A stretch of DNA of 59,494 nucleotides from Treponema sp. (GCA_031266175.1 JAISBN010000103.1:1-59494); one strand, 5' to 3'; counted from the stretch's first letter, positions 41,800-52,338 are shown. The notes: generated from the letters alone by a model not told the origin. A program made the numbers and translations.

Positions 41800-42555
41800 C
41801 TATTGAGCGAACTTAGCAATAGGGACGAAGGTATCGGCCTTAAGGGCGGCTCCTCCTACCAGGGCGCCGTCGATATTCTCCTTGGCCATAAGCTGGGCGG
41901 CGTTATCGGACTTGACCGATCCGCCGTACTGGATGATCATATTCCCCGCCGCGGCGTCCCCGTAAAGCCCGGCCACCACCTTCCGTACATAGGCGTGAAT
42001 GCTGTCGGCGTCTTCGGGGGTCGCGGTTTTACCGGTTCCGATAGCCCAGACCGGTTCATAGGCCAGTACCACCCGGTTCAGATCCGCGGCGGCCACTCCC
42101 TCCAGGCCCTTGACGGTCTGGGTTTCGCAGACGGCTTCGGCCCTGCCCGCTTCCCGTTCTTCCAGCAATTCCCCGATACAGAGGATCACTTCAAAGCCGT
42201 GCCGAAGGGCCAGGGTGACCTTTTTGTTGATCAGCGCATCGTCCTCCTTATAGACGTGCCGCCGTTCGCTGTGCCCCAGAATAATGGTTCTGACGCCCAG
42301 GTCCTTAAGCTGCAATACCGACACTTCCCCCGTATGAGCTCCCTGTTCTTCCGGGGCGCAGTTCTGGGCCCCCAGCCTGATATTGCTGCCGGCGATGATG
42401 GGCGCCACGGTTTCAATCAGGGTAAAGCCCGGCGCAATCAAATACCGGTGCTTTCCATCCTTGAGCTGGGCAGCCAAAGCTTTGGCAAGCTCCGCCGCCT
42501 CGGAACGGGTTTTGTGCATCTTCCAGTTACCCGCTATATAATACGGTCTACTCAT
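41800..42555 (-). CDS. tpiA: triosephosphate isomerase
   Basis: This 251-residue glycolytic enzyme interconverts dihydroxyacetone phosphate and glyceraldehyde 3-phosphate. Catalytic residues are Lys in NWKMHK, His in ILGHSERR, and Glu in LAYEPVWAIGTGKTA. The phosphate loop region QYGGSVKSDNA is intact. It is the third gene of gap-pgk-tpiA, behind CGGAGGAT. Confidence 0.97.
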   Translation of the reverse strand: MSRPYYIAGNWKMHKTRSEAAELAKALAAQLKDGKHRYLIAPGFTLIETVAPIIAGSNIRLGAQNCAPEEQGAHTGEVSVLQLKDLGVRTIILGHSERRHVYKEDDALINKKVTLALRHGFEVILCIGELLEEREAGRAEAVCETQTVKGLEGVAAADLNRVVLAYEPVWAIGTGKTATPEDADSIHAYVRKVVAGLYGDAAAGNMIIQYGGSVKSDNAAQLMAKENIDGALVGGAALKADTFVPIAKFAQ

Positions 42556-42576
42556 GTAAATCCTCCGAATAATTTT

Positions 42577-42626
42577 CCCGGAGAAACCGAAGGCTTCTCC
42601 GGGTTAAAAGCAGAGCTTTTTAACCC
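42577..42626 (-). terminator. two hairpins between pgk and tpiA
   Basis: GGGTTAAAA (42601-42609) pairs with TTTTAACCC (42618-42626), which contains the pgk stop. CCCGGAGAA (42577-42585) pairs with TTCTCCGGG (42595-42603) and has a CTTCGG-type loop on the minus strand. The two share bases and may exclude each other. They probably tune or protect the glycolytic mRNA rather than end it. Confidence 0.6.
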
Positions 42627-43885
42627 CGGCAGACTTCGATGCCGGGAAGTTTTTTACCCTCCAGAAGTTCCAGGGAAGCGCCGCCGCCGGTGCTGACGTG
42701 GCTCATTCTGGAGGCCAGATTAAACTTGTTGACCGCGGCTACGGAGTCGCCGCCGCCCACCACCGTGATGGCTCCCCTGGCGGTCGCTTCAGCCACGAGT
42801 TTTGCCACTTCTTCAGTACCCCTGGCAAAGGCGTCGAACTCAAAGACCCCCACGGGGCCGTTCCAGACAATGGTTTTTGCCCCGGCAAGGACTGTTTTGT
42901 ACTTTTCGACGGTTTTGGGACCCACGTCCAGCCCCATCAGGCTGCCGGGTATATCCTGGCTGTCTACCGGCACGGGCTTGGCGGCGGCGTCAAAAGTTTC
43001 CGCCCCGATCTGATCCACGGGAAGGACGATATCCGCGCCGGCCTTTTTGGCCGCTTCCAGAATGCTTTTGGCGGTATCAAGCTGATCGTCTTCCACCAGG
43101 GACTTGCCGACCGTATGACCCTGGGCCTTAAGGAAGGTATAAGCCATGCCGCCGCCAATCACCAGGGAGGATGCGTTTTTAAGAAGGCTTTCAAGGACGG
43201 CGATTTTACTGGATACCTTCGCGCCTCCGATGATCGCCACCAGGGGCTTTACGGGACTGGTGACAATCGGCTCCAGGAATTTGATTTCCTTTTCCATAAG
43301 AAAACCCGCCACCGCGGGCTGTATAAATTTGGCGATGGACGCCGTGGACGCGTGATCCCGGTGGGCGGTGCCAAAGGCGTCGTTGACAAAAATTTCACCG
43401 TAGGAAGCCAGTTCTTTGGCAAGCTTGTCCCGCTCCGCCGGGTCCTTGCTGGTTTCTTCCTTGTGGAACCGGGTGTTTTCCAGCATGATTACCGAGCCGT
43501 CTTTCTGGCTTTCGATAAACGTTTTTTTGCCGTAGCAGCCGTCCTCGCCGGCAAAAATCACAGGCCTGCCCAGCTTCTTTTCCAGATACGCGGCCACCGG
43601 GGCCATCCGGTGCTTGCCCTTGATATACGCCGCTTCGTCAAACGCCTTGCCGTCTTTTTCGGCCTTTTCCCTGGCTTTTTTAAGATCCTTGGAAGGATCT
43701 CCCAGGTGGCTCATCAGGGTCAGGCTTTTGGCCCCCTGCTCAAGAATGTAGTTGATGGTTGGAATTGCCGCCGTGATACGGGTATCATCCTGAACCACCC
43801 CGTCTTTCATGGGAACATTAAAGTCCACCCGAGCGATGATCCGTTTACCTTTAAGGTCCACGGATGTCACTGTCTTTATTGCCAT
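42620..43885 (-). CDS. pgk: phosphoglycerate kinase
   Basis: This 421-residue enzyme makes ATP and 3-phosphoglycerate from 1,3-bisphosphoglycerate. RVDFNVPMKDG near the N-terminus, the hinge and the nucleotide loop VGGGDSVAAV and STGGGASLELLEG at the C-terminus are all present. The start is ATG 43885 (MAIKTV) behind TGGAGG; an upstream in-frame ATG at 43897 overlaps the ribosome site. Confidence 0.97.
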   Translation of the reverse strand: MAIKTVTSVDLKGKRIIARVDFNVPMKDGVVQDDTRITAAIPTINYILEQGAKSLTLMSHLGDPSKDLKKAREKAEKDGKAFDEAAYIKGKHRMAPVAAYLEKKLGRPVIFAGEDGCYGKKTFIESQKDGSVIMLENTRFHKEETSKDPAERDKLAKELASYGEIFVNDAFGTAHRDHASTASIAKFIQPAVAGFLMEKEIKFLEPIVTSPVKPLVAIIGGAKVSSKIAVLESLLKNASSLVIGGGMAYTFLKAQGHTVGKSLVEDDQLDTAKSILEAAKKAGADIVLPVDQIGAETFDAAAKPVPVDSQDIPGSLMGLDVGPKTVEKYKTVLAGAKTIVWNGPVGVFEFDAFARGTEEVAKLVAEATARGAITVVGGGDSVAAVNKFNLASRMSHVSTGGGASLELLEGKKLPGIEVCRG

Positions 43886-43916
43886 TACAGCCTCCATGTA
43901 TTAAAACAAGTAAAGA

Positions 43917-43978
43917 AAAACCACAGGGAACACAGAAACGCCGGAACATTCCGTGTACTCTGCATCCTCCGTGGTTTT
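43917..43978. repeat. imperfect palindromic repeat, CCACAGGG-type
   Basis: The left arm AAAACCACAGGGAACACAG (43917-43935) is mirrored imperfectly by the right arm ending CCTCCGTGGTTTT (43951-43978). It fills most of the gap between gapA and pgk. In layout it matches the repeats at 190-385: short-period arms ending ACCAC/GTGGT. Confidence 0.65.
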
Positions 43979-44001
43979 AGCGGTTTTCGTTTGTCCGGAC
44001 C

Positions 44002-45114
<1,113 letters not shown>

Positions 45115-45150
45115 TCATTGCAAGGGGACGGCGATACAGGCGTATTCCCC

Positions 45151-47007
45151 CTATTTGAGCGTTTGACCGTTCAGGAGCAGCGGACTGCCGTTGGTTCCCT
45201 GGGTAAGGACCCGGTCTCCCTGGAAGAGGCAGGACGCGAAGGGGTGGACTTCCACCGCCGACTGGGCCTGCCTGGTCAGGTTATTGTCAAACCGGGCCAG
45301 ATAGTTCTTGCCGTTTACCGTGGTAATGGCATAGAGGCCGCCGCCGTTTGCCCAAAGCAGACTGTTCTGGCTGATGTCGTCATCCCCCTGCTTGACCATT
45401 TCCAGGGTATCAGGGCTTATTTCCACCAGCCGGATCGCCCCGTTCCCCTGGTTGATTCCCGCAATGGCAAAGATCCGGGAACCGGAAAGAAGCACCGTTC
45501 TGGTATTGAGGGTGTTCATCCGGGAAGTCTGGACCGTGGAACCGTTGGAGGGATCTACCCGGACCAGCCGGCCCAGGGAGTTACTGTTCTGTAGTATGCC
45601 CGCCCCCAGAAGGGCGTTTCTTGCCGCGGGAGACGCCGCGGCGGCAATGGTTCCGGTACTGTTGTCGATCAGTTCCTGCTGATCCTGGGCAATTTGTTCC
45701 CGTTCCTGTTGGGCTTCCTGGGTCTTTTGATCGGCCCGCTGCTGGGTGGCGCTGGCTTCCTGTTTGGCCTCGCCAACCGCCTGTTCCCGCTGGGCTATTT
45801 CTTCCTGTTGCTGCTGGTTTTCCTGCTGCTGCCGGGCCAGTTCCTGTTCTTTCTGAGCCGCATCCTGCTGCTGCCGGCCCGCTTCCTGCTCCGCCGAGGC
45901 CGCTTCCTGCTGCTGCCGCTGTGCCGCTTCCTGCTCGGCCCTGGCCGCTTCCTGCTGTTGCCGGGCTTCCTGCTGCCGCCGCTGGGCTTCTTCCTGACTT
46001 ATCCGCCGGGCTTCTTCGTCCCGCCGGGCCTGTTCCTGCTGCTGCCGGGCTTCCTGCTGCCGCCGCTGGGCTTCTTCCCGCTGGCGCTGGGCCTCCTGCT
46101 GCCGCCGCTGGGCTTCTTCCCGCTGGCGTTGGGCTTCCTGACGCTGCTGCTGGGCCTGGCGCTGTTCCTGCTCTATCCGCTGCTGGGCAAGGGTACTTGC
46201 CTCCCTGTCCCGCTCGATGTTCTTTTCTTCCTCCGCAATGGCCTCCCGCTGGAGGGTGGCGCTCTGGTTGGCTTCGTCGGCCTCCCGTTCCTTCAGGTCC
46301 ACCATCCCCTGGCGGTCCTCAATACCCCGGTCCTCATCATTACGCAGCTCCGTAATAACGCCGGGATCCGTCAGCCCCGAAGTATCGATGGCGCTGAAAG
46401 AACCGGGAATCCCCGTACCCAGGGGGATAACCATCAGGGTCTGGCCGGGCCATTCATCCCAGCGGATTGAAAGGCCCTCTTTTCCCTGGACCAGATTCTG
46501 AATCACGACGTCCTTATACCGGACGCCGAAAAAATTCCAGTCACCCCGGAAAACGGCGTTGTAGATTGTCACATACCGGGCCAGCAGGGCGGCGTCGGAG
46601 GCGTTGTAATCGTAGGCCCCCTCCAGATAGCCCTGGATAATAAGCCGGAGGTTCCGGATGTGATCCACCCCCACATCAACGCCCAGACCGAAAATATCGG
46701 CGTCGAATTTATCCCCGTCGGAATCTCCCACGCAGTGAATGACAAAGTAGCGGTTTGCCGTACCGGTCCGGTCCGCGCCGTTTTTTACGGCCCTTCCCTG
46801 TTCGTAACCGATGTTGCGGATCTGCGCTACCGTATCGATCCGCGAATGGGGGCCTTCATAGTTGATAAAGTTAACCGCCGCCTGGTTTTGTTCCAGTTCT
46901 TCCCGGTTAACGGTTTGCGCGAAAATTCCGGGAACAAGGGCCAGAAAAAGAACGGCCGCAATAAATTTTCCCTGTTTACGAATCATCATACAAAACGGTT
47001 TTTTCAT
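45151..47007 (-). CDS. P83/100 antigen family protein
   Basis: This 618-residue exported protein of the spirochaete P83/100 family was first known from Borrelia. Signal peptide to about residue 31 (GIFAQ). The conserved N-terminal domain (about 32-235) includes FINYEGPHSRIDT and GLGVDVGVDHIRNL. A Gln/Arg/Glu-rich coiled coil (about 255-435) with repeats of QRQREEAQRRQQEA follows. The C-terminal domain (about 455-618) looks like a small beta-propeller or WD-like fold. Its role is unknown; it may be a periplasmic structural protein. Start ATG 47007 is behind AAGGAAG. Confidence 0.9.
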   Translation of the reverse strand: MKKPFCMMIRKQGKFIAAVLFLALVPGIFAQTVNREELEQNQAAVNFINYEGPHSRIDTVAQIRNIGYEQGRAVKNGADRTGTANRYFVIHCVGDSDGDKFDADIFGLGVDVGVDHIRNLRLIIQGYLEGAYDYNASDAALLARYVTIYNAVFRGDWNFFGVRYKDVVIQNLVQGKEGLSIRWDEWPGQTLMVIPLGTGIPGSFSAIDTSGLTDPGVITELRNDEDRGIEDRQGMVDLKEREADEANQSATLQREAIAEEEKNIERDREASTLAQQRIEQEQRQAQQQRQEAQRQREEAQRRQQEAQRQREEAQRRQQEARQQQEQARRDEEARRISQEEAQRRQQEARQQQEAARAEQEAAQRQQQEAASAEQEAGRQQQDAAQKEQELARQQQENQQQQEEIAQREQAVGEAKQEASATQQRADQKTQEAQQEREQIAQDQQELIDNSTGTIAAAASPAARNALLGAGILQNSNSLGRLVRVDPSNGSTVQTSRMNTLNTRTVLLSGSRIFAIAGINQGNGAIRLVEISPDTLEMVKQGDDDISQNSLLWANGGGLYAITTVNGKNYLARFDNNLTRQAQSAVEVHPFASCLFQGDRVLTQGTNGSPLLLNGQTLK

Positions 47008-47137
47008 GGGTTCTTCCTTTTTTGCAAGCGCATCTTACCTATGTCTATAAACATATCCTATCTATTATAAAAATACACTAAATAAATAAAACCCGCAAGA
47101 TCAATAATTGTCGCGCCGCCGCACGCCTGCCGCATGT

Positions 47138-48832
47138 CTACCGCAGGGCGTCAATTTCCTGCCGGGCCCGGGATCTGACTTTGGCGGGCATAAAATCCCG
47201 CTCCAGAATGCCCAGCAGTTTTACCCCGCTGTCGCTTAAGGGGGGGCCGGAAAAACGGCAGAGGGAACCGATGGCCCCGGCGGTGGCGGCGAGGACCTGT
47301 TCGTCCCGGTTTGCCGTGGTCAGGAACTGGGCAAAGGCCTTGAGGGCTATGCCGTCGGGATCCGTCCCGATTCTGCCGATGGCCTCCGCCGCGGCGGCTT
47401 TTACCAAAGGGTCCGGATCCCTCGAGTACAGATCCGCCAGAAAGGGGATGGTTTCCCGGGAACCGAAGTACCCCAGGAGCCGGGCGGCTTCGGCCCGGTG
47501 CTGGACGTGGACCGGGGGGTGGGTCAGCGATGTCTGGGGATTCGTGGAGGAACCGGTAATTTCCCGGAGGTATGCCGCGTAGTTCGGCTCATTTTCCCCT
47601 ACCTGTCCTCCCCGGATCAGGGCGGTAAGCCCGGCCATCTCTTCGTTCATCCGGGTTTCGCTGAACCGGTAATAATCCCCCGCCCAGGGGGAAGCGGGCG
47701 GGTTAACAAGGCCGTAGTCCCCCTCCGGGGCGGGGCCGTAGAGGGACCGCCGCGGCTGCCGGACCCGGTTTTCTACCTTGTAAGCGTAGAGAATCCAGTC
47801 TACCCCCCCGGAAAAAAGGGTCCCCTCATCACTTAAGACCGGTATGGAAGAAGCGCCGCTCAGCCGGAGCAGCCAGAGCCGTCGGCCCTCGGTATTGAAT
47901 CCCGTGGCCCCCTTCCGGCTGAAAACGTAGATCCCCCGTTCATCCCAGATCATGGAAAAATCCGCGGAAGATTTTATGTCGTTATTTCCGATATGGCTGT
48001 CCGTACTCCAGCGCTGTTTGCCGTCGGGAAGGGACACCTGCACCACCTTCCCGCTGGAAAGGAGGAAGGCCGCCGACGCGTCCCGGCTGACGCCTCCCAG
48101 GGGAGTTCCCCGAATGGTCCCCGCGGAACGGGGGGAAGCAAAATTATCCCGGAAAAGCTTCAGTTCCCCTTTTTTGAGGACCGCCAGGATTCCGCCCTCC
48201 ACGGGGAGGAGCGCCGCGGGAACTTCCCCGATATGCCGGAACTGGGGTTTGCCGAAGGGATTCAGTTCCAGGAGCTCGCCGTTCGACAGAGCCGCGGCCA
48301 GGCCGCCCCGTCCGGTCAGGAACGGACCGGCGGCGGCGGGATGTTCCAGATCCCTCTGCCATAAAAGATAGCCCGAGGCCGTATAACAGCGGATGTACTT
48401 TTCCGTTGTAACAAAGATCCTGCCGTCCCAGCCGGCAACCACCGGGGCGGTGATAATGCCGGTTTTGAGCCGCCAGAGTTCCCTGCCGGAACGGTTTACC
48501 GCAACCAGGGTTCCGTCGGTACGGCAGGTATAGCAGGTCCCTTCTCTGGTTCGGGTAACAAAGGGGATAAGCCTTCCCCCGGCATAGTAATCCCAGAGGG
48601 GCCTGCCTTCAAGGGAGTAGGCTTTCAGGTGCCCGCCGTCCAGGGCCGCCACCACCGTCCCGACCTGGACGTCGGGAACCCCCATAAGGGCGCCCCCCGG
48701 CGCCTGCCGCCAGACCGGAGTGGCGGCGTCGGCGTTTTCTTCGGGAAAGACCCCTTCCGCGGTTTCTTCCCCACAACACAAGGAGCGGCAAAACAGCAGA
48801 ACGGCTATGGCGAACAAGTTTTTATGCATCAT
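47138..48832 (-). CDS. exported PQQ-like beta-propeller protein with C-terminal HEAT repeats
   Basis: This 564-residue protein has an N-terminal signal peptide (MMHKNLFAIAVLLFC and following). A beta-propeller (about 35-360) is built of repeats such as GVPDVQVGTVVAALDGGHLKAY and APVVAGWDGRIFVTTE, like BamB and PQQ-dependent enzymes. It has no enzymatic metal or cofactor ligands that I can place. Two to three HEAT/PBS-type helical repeats follow (about 445-560; ARLLGYFGSRETIPFLADLY). It is a likely periplasmic scaffold, a role inferred from domains only. The start is ATG 48832, 49 nt after the methyltransferase gene. Confidence 0.82.
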   Translation of the reverse strand: MMHKNLFAIAVLLFCRSLCCGEETAEGVFPEENADAATPVWRQAPGGALMGVPDVQVGTVVAALDGGHLKAYSLEGRPLWDYYAGGRLIPFVTRTREGTCYTCRTDGTLVAVNRSGRELWRLKTGIITAPVVAGWDGRIFVTTEKYIRCYTASGYLLWQRDLEHPAAAGPFLTGRGGLAAALSNGELLELNPFGKPQFRHIGEVPAALLPVEGGILAVLKKGELKLFRDNFASPRSAGTIRGTPLGGVSRDASAAFLLSSGKVVQVSLPDGKQRWSTDSHIGNNDIKSSADFSMIWDERGIYVFSRKGATGFNTEGRRLWLLRLSGASSIPVLSDEGTLFSGGVDWILYAYKVENRVRQPRRSLYGPAPEGDYGLVNPPASPWAGDYYRFSETRMNEEMAGLTALIRGGQVGENEPNYAAYLREITGSSTNPQTSLTHPPVHVQHRAEAARLLGYFGSRETIPFLADLYSRDPDPLVKAAAAEAIGRIGTDPDGIALKAFAQFLTTANRDEQVLAATAGAIGSLCRFSGPPLSDSGVKLLGILERDFMPAKVRSRARQEIDALR

Positions 48833-48860
48833 CCCGTATCTTCTTACTTAATTCGCGGAC

Positions 48861-48874
48861 CCGCGGCTCCGCGG
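48861..48874 (-). terminator. hairpin after the RNA methyltransferase gene
   Basis: CCGCGG-CT-CCGCGG (48861-48874) lies 7 nt after the stop at 48882. The surrounding CGCGG adds alternative pairing. No T-run follows. Confidence 0.4.
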
Positions 48875-48881
48875 CAAAGCG

Positions 48882-50075
48882 TTATTTCCGGTAAAATAGT
48901 CCCAGACTTTCAATATGGGCGATCTGGGGATAAAAGTCAAAGAACCACAGCCCCTCCAGGGTATAGCTCTGTTTGAGTATATGATAATCCCTGGCCAGGG
49001 AGGAAGGCTCGCAGGATACATAGGCCAGGACCCGCGGCGGCGTTTCGCGGAGCCGCCGGACCAGGGCCGGGGAAATGCCCTGCCGGGGCGGATCGGCCAC
49101 GGCAAAGGCATAGCGCTCAAGGCTCTGCTTTTTTGCCCAGTCTTCGTCTTTAACGGAAAAGAACCGGAACCTTTCGGCGCGGCCGTCAATCCTCCGCAGG
49201 TTTTCCTTTGCCAGATTGAGGGACCGGCCCTGTACTTCCAGCAGATCCGTTCCGCCGGGAAACAGATCCGCCAGGAACAGGGAAAAAGTACCCACCCCCG
49301 CGTAGAGGTCCGCCATCCGTCCGGCCCCTGCGGTTCCCGCCGCCTTTTCCGCGGCCCCCCGCAGTACGGGAATCAGCGCTTCCAGGGCGGCGGCGTTACT
49401 CTGGAAAAAACAGGCGGTGTCCAGGGTGATTTCCCTGTCCAGCAGGGTGATGGTCCCCCGGGAGGGGATGTCCCGGCCGCCGGAACAGCCGGTTCCCTCC
49501 TCTGCCAGCAGGGTCCCTCCCCGGCTGTACAGGGTAAAACGATCTTTCCCCGGCGGAGGCCGCAGTTCCCCCAGGGCGGACCGGATTCCCGGATCCGCCA
49601 GGGGACAGTCCGGCACGGGAATCACACCGGCGCTTTTCCGGGCCTTAAACCCGCAGCGGGGGCCCGAATTGGCCCGGACCGCGTGAAAGGACAGGCGGTT
49701 CCGGTATTCCCAGGGCGGGGAGGGAATCACGGTACATTCGGGCAGGGCTTCCGCCCCGCCGGAATGTTCCAGAGCTTCGGTGAGGATCGCTTTTTTGGCG
49801 GTAATCTGGGCATGGTAGGACAGATGCTGCAGATTGCAGCCCCCGCAGCTCCCGAAAAGGGGGCACCGGGGTTCAACCCGGAGGGGGGACGCTTCGGTAA
49901 GGGCTGTAATTTCCGCCCGGGCCCAGCGGGGATGTTCTTCGGTAATCCGGGCAGCGAGGCGGTCGCCGGGGGCGCTTAGGGGGATAAAGACTTTTTTCCC
50001 GTCAATAACGGCCAGACCTTCCCCGCCGCGTACGATTTTTTCGATGGAAACGGGAAAAATATCGCCTATTGCCAT
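48882..50075 (-). CDS. RNA (uracil-C5)-methyltransferase, RumA/TrmA family
   Basis: This 397-residue SAM enzyme has an N-terminal TRAM-like RNA-binding domain (about 5-60) and iron-sulfur cysteines Cys71, Cys77, Cys80 (CPLFGSCGGC) plus Cys in VPDCPLAD. A Rossmann methyltransferase core (DLYAGVGTFSLFLA, DPPRQGIS) and the catalytic Cys in YVSCEPSSLARDY follow. The cluster points to a 23S rRNA RlmD-type (or RlmC-type) rather than TrmA enzyme. ATG 50075 is preferred: ATG 50105 would overlap the start of the divergent gene. No Shine-Dalgarno is visible. Confidence 0.92.
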   Translation of the reverse strand: MAIGDIFPVSIEKIVRGGEGLAVIDGKKVFIPLSAPGDRLAARITEEHPRWARAEITALTEASPLRVEPRCPLFGSCGGCNLQHLSYHAQITAKKAILTEALEHSGGAEALPECTVIPSPPWEYRNRLSFHAVRANSGPRCGFKARKSAGVIPVPDCPLADPGIRSALGELRPPPGKDRFTLYSRGGTLLAEEGTGCSGGRDIPSRGTITLLDREITLDTACFFQSNAAALEALIPVLRGAAEKAAGTAGAGRMADLYAGVGTFSLFLADLFPGGTDLLEVQGRSLNLAKENLRRIDGRAERFRFFSVKDEDWAKKQSLERYAFAVADPPRQGISPALVRRLRETPPRVLAYVSCEPSSLARDYHILKQSYTLEGLWFFDFYPQIAHIESLGLFYRK

Positions 50076-50097
50076 GTAAAATGAACTGTAGCATAAT
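50069..50097 (+). promoter_or_regulatory. promoter of the alpha/beta hydrolase gene, predicted leaderless
   Basis: TTGCCA (50069-50074), 17-nt spacer, CATAAT (50092-50097), then 6 nt to ATG 50104. The -35 box overlaps the first codon of the divergent methyltransferase gene. Confidence 0.62.
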
Positions 50098-50103
50098 ACA
50101 CCC

Positions 50104-51105
50104 ATGATTGAAACCGCCGGCTGGGTTGAAAGCGATGACGGGACAAAACTTTTTCTCCGGCGCTGGAGACCAGGAAATCCTGCGGACCGGCTTTCTGACG
50201 CCAGACAGCCGGACTCCGGGCCCAGGGCAATTGTTCACGTGGTTCACGGTATGACGGAACATTCCCTCCGGTATCAGCGGCTTGCCGAAAGGCTCTGCGG
50301 CCAGGGCATTGAAGTATGGGCCGCGGATATGCGGGGTCACGGCAAAACGGCGGATCCTTCGGTAAACGGCAAAGCTTCGGGCGGCCTTTTGGGACATACC
50401 GCGGACAGGGATGGTTTTTTCCGGGTCGTCGGGGATATCGAAATTCTTACCCGCCATATCCGTAAAGCAATCCCTCTGGATGTACCCCTTTTTATCCTGG
50501 GCCATTCCTGGGGTTCTTTTCTTGTTCAGGGCTATATCGAAAACCGGGACGGTTCCGTTCCCTTAAGCGGCTGTATTCTGTCCGGCACCCGGGGGCCGGG
50601 GGGAGCGGACGTCACCCTGGGCGCCCCGTTCCTGGCCCTGCTGGCTTTTCTCAAGGGCTGCCGGCGGCCTTCAAAAATCGCCTTTGCCCTTTCCATGGGC
50701 CCCTACAACAAACCCTTTAAGCCGAACCGGACCCCCGTGGACTGGCTTTCCCGGGACGAGGGGGAAGTGGACGCCTTTCTGGCGGATCCCCTCTGCGGCC
50801 GGCCCTGTTCTTCCGGTTTCTACCGTGATATGATAAGAGGACTGGCGGCGATACACCGGGAAAAGGCGATTGCCCGGATTGATCCCGCCCTGCCGGTATA
50901 CGTTTTCTGCGGCAGCGCCGATCCGGTGGGAGAAATGGGGGGAAGTCCCGCAAAACTGGTAAACGCGTACCGGTCCCGGGGGATAAAGGACCTGGAGTTT
51001 GTGATATATCCCGATGCCCGGCATGAACCGCTGAACGAAACCAACCGTGAAGAAGTAATGGAGGATCTCCAGAACTGGCTTCTGCGGCATCTTAAACATT
51101 CATAA
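50104..51105 (+). CDS. alpha/beta hydrolase, monoacylglycerol-lipase/lysophospholipase-like
   Basis: This 333-residue cytosolic hydrolase has VHVVHGMTEHS (oxyanion), AADMRGHGKT, the nucleophile in LGHSWGSF, Asp in CGSADPVGEMGG and His in DARHEPLNE, so the Ser-Asp-His triad is complete. It resembles the serine aminopeptidase S33/monoglyceride lipase group. The start ATG 50104 has no Shine-Dalgarno and fits a leaderless transcript. It may share its message with pcnB 27 nt downstream. Confidence 0.9.
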   Translation: MIETAGWVESDDGTKLFLRRWRPGNPADRLSDARQPDSGPRAIVHVVHGMTEHSLRYQRLAERLCGQGIEVWAADMRGHGKTADPSVNGKASGGLLGHTADRDGFFRVVGDIEILTRHIRKAIPLDVPLFILGHSWGSFLVQGYIENRDGSVPLSGCILSGTRGPGGADVTLGAPFLALLAFLKGCRRPSKIAFALSMGPYNKPFKPNRTPVDWLSRDEGEVDAFLADPLCGRPCSSGFYRDMIRGLAAIHREKAIARIDPALPVYVFCGSADPVGEMGGSPAKLVNAYRSRGIKDLEFVIYPDARHEPLNETNREEVMEDLQNWLLRHLKHS

Positions 51106-51132
51106 CCTGGACAGGCTTAAGGAAACAGGCAA

Positions 51133-52338
51133 TTGCTGATCCGCTACGGAAAAAAACAGGACGGAAAACTCATTAAAAAAGCGATGGTCTATACCCGGGA
51201 GGAGCACCGGATAAACAGCGCCGATGTGGACAGCGACGCGGTGTTTATTACCGGCCGGCTGCGGGCAAACGGCTATGAAAGCTATATCGTGGGCGGGGCG
51301 GTCCGGGATTTGATCCTGGGCAGAAAGCCCAAAGACTTTGACATTGTTACCTCCGCAACCCCCGCCCGGATTAAGCGGATCTTCCATAATTCCCGAATCA
51401 TCGGCCGGCGCTTCCGGCTGGTCCATGTTTTTTTCGGCCCCAAAATTTTCGAGGTTTCCACCTTCCGTTCCCTTAAGGACGGGCATACCAGCAATACCTA
51501 TGGAACCATAGAAGAGGATGTGCTGCGCCGGGACTTTTCCTTTAACGCCCTCTTTTACGATCCCGGCAAACAGGTGGTGGTGGATTATGTGAATGGCCTG
51601 GCGGATATTAAAAAGAAGCGGCTGCGGCCCATTATTCCTTTGGAAGTGATCTTTAGGGATGATCCGGTCAGGATGATCCGGGCGGTCAAGTACGCCGCCG
51701 CCACGGGTTTTACCGTTCCCTGGCTTGTAAAGCGGCGAATCAGGGCGGAAGCTTCCCTTTTGGCGGATGTTCCCGCTTCCCGCCTGACGGAAGAGCTTTC
51801 CAAGATCATCCATTCACCCTATGCCGCGGGGATCGTGGAAAACCTGGAAAAGGCGGGGCTCTACCAGTACCTTCAGCACGAAGCTTCGGCCCTGCTGAAG
51901 AGCGATCCCGGTTTTCGCGGCAGGTACCTGGGAAGCCTGGAACATGCCGCCGAGGCGGGGGACGGCGGCCTCCTGGCCGCGCTGGTGCGGGATTACCTGG
52001 ACCTGGGGACCCCCTGGGATACCCTGAAAAAGGGCGGCCCCGAGGACTGCCGGGCGGTATATTTTGACGTCCGGCGTTTTATCGCGCCCATGAATCCCCC
52101 CCGGCTGGAACTGGACAAGGCCCTGCGGCTGATTTTTTCCAACCATGGAATAGAGCTTAAGAAACGGGTGTTCTTTGAGCGGGAACGACCCGGCCCCCGG
52201 CGGAAAAGCGGCGGAACCCGGGAGGAGGGCTATCTGCGGGATGGCGGCCTTTCGAGGGAAGGCAGCCTTCCCTCGGAACCCGGCCGCCGCCGGAGGCGCC
52301 GCCGCGCTCCCCGTCCGGGGCCGGCGGAGACCACCTAG
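51133..52338 (+). CDS. pcnB: poly(A) polymerase PcnB-type / CCA-adding nucleotidyltransferase
   Basis: This 401-residue class II nucleotidyltransferase has YIVGGAVRDLILGRKPKDFDI, with the catalytic Asp pair in KDFDI, then RRDFSFNALFYD and DPVRMIRAVKYAA. The N-terminal IRYGKK and the bacterial poly(A)-polymerase pattern RIIGRRFRLVHVFF favour PcnB over a CCA enzyme. The tail (about 345-401) is basic and Arg/Gly-rich. The start is TTG 51133 with a weak TAAGGA 10 nt upstream, chosen because conserved sequence begins there. Confidence 0.88.
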   Translation: MLIRYGKKQDGKLIKKAMVYTREEHRINSADVDSDAVFITGRLRANGYESYIVGGAVRDLILGRKPKDFDIVTSATPARIKRIFHNSRIIGRRFRLVHVFFGPKIFEVSTFRSLKDGHTSNTYGTIEEDVLRRDFSFNALFYDPGKQVVVDYVNGLADIKKKRLRPIIPLEVIFRDDPVRMIRAVKYAAATGFTVPWLVKRRIRAEASLLADVPASRLTEELSKIIHSPYAAGIVENLEKAGLYQYLQHEASALLKSDPGFRGRYLGSLEHAAEAGDGGLLAALVRDYLDLGTPWDTLKKGGPEDCRAVYFDVRRFIAPMNPPRLELDKALRLIFSNHGIELKKRVFFERERPGPRRKSGGTREEGYLRDGGLSREGSLPSEPGRRRRRRRAPRPGPAETT

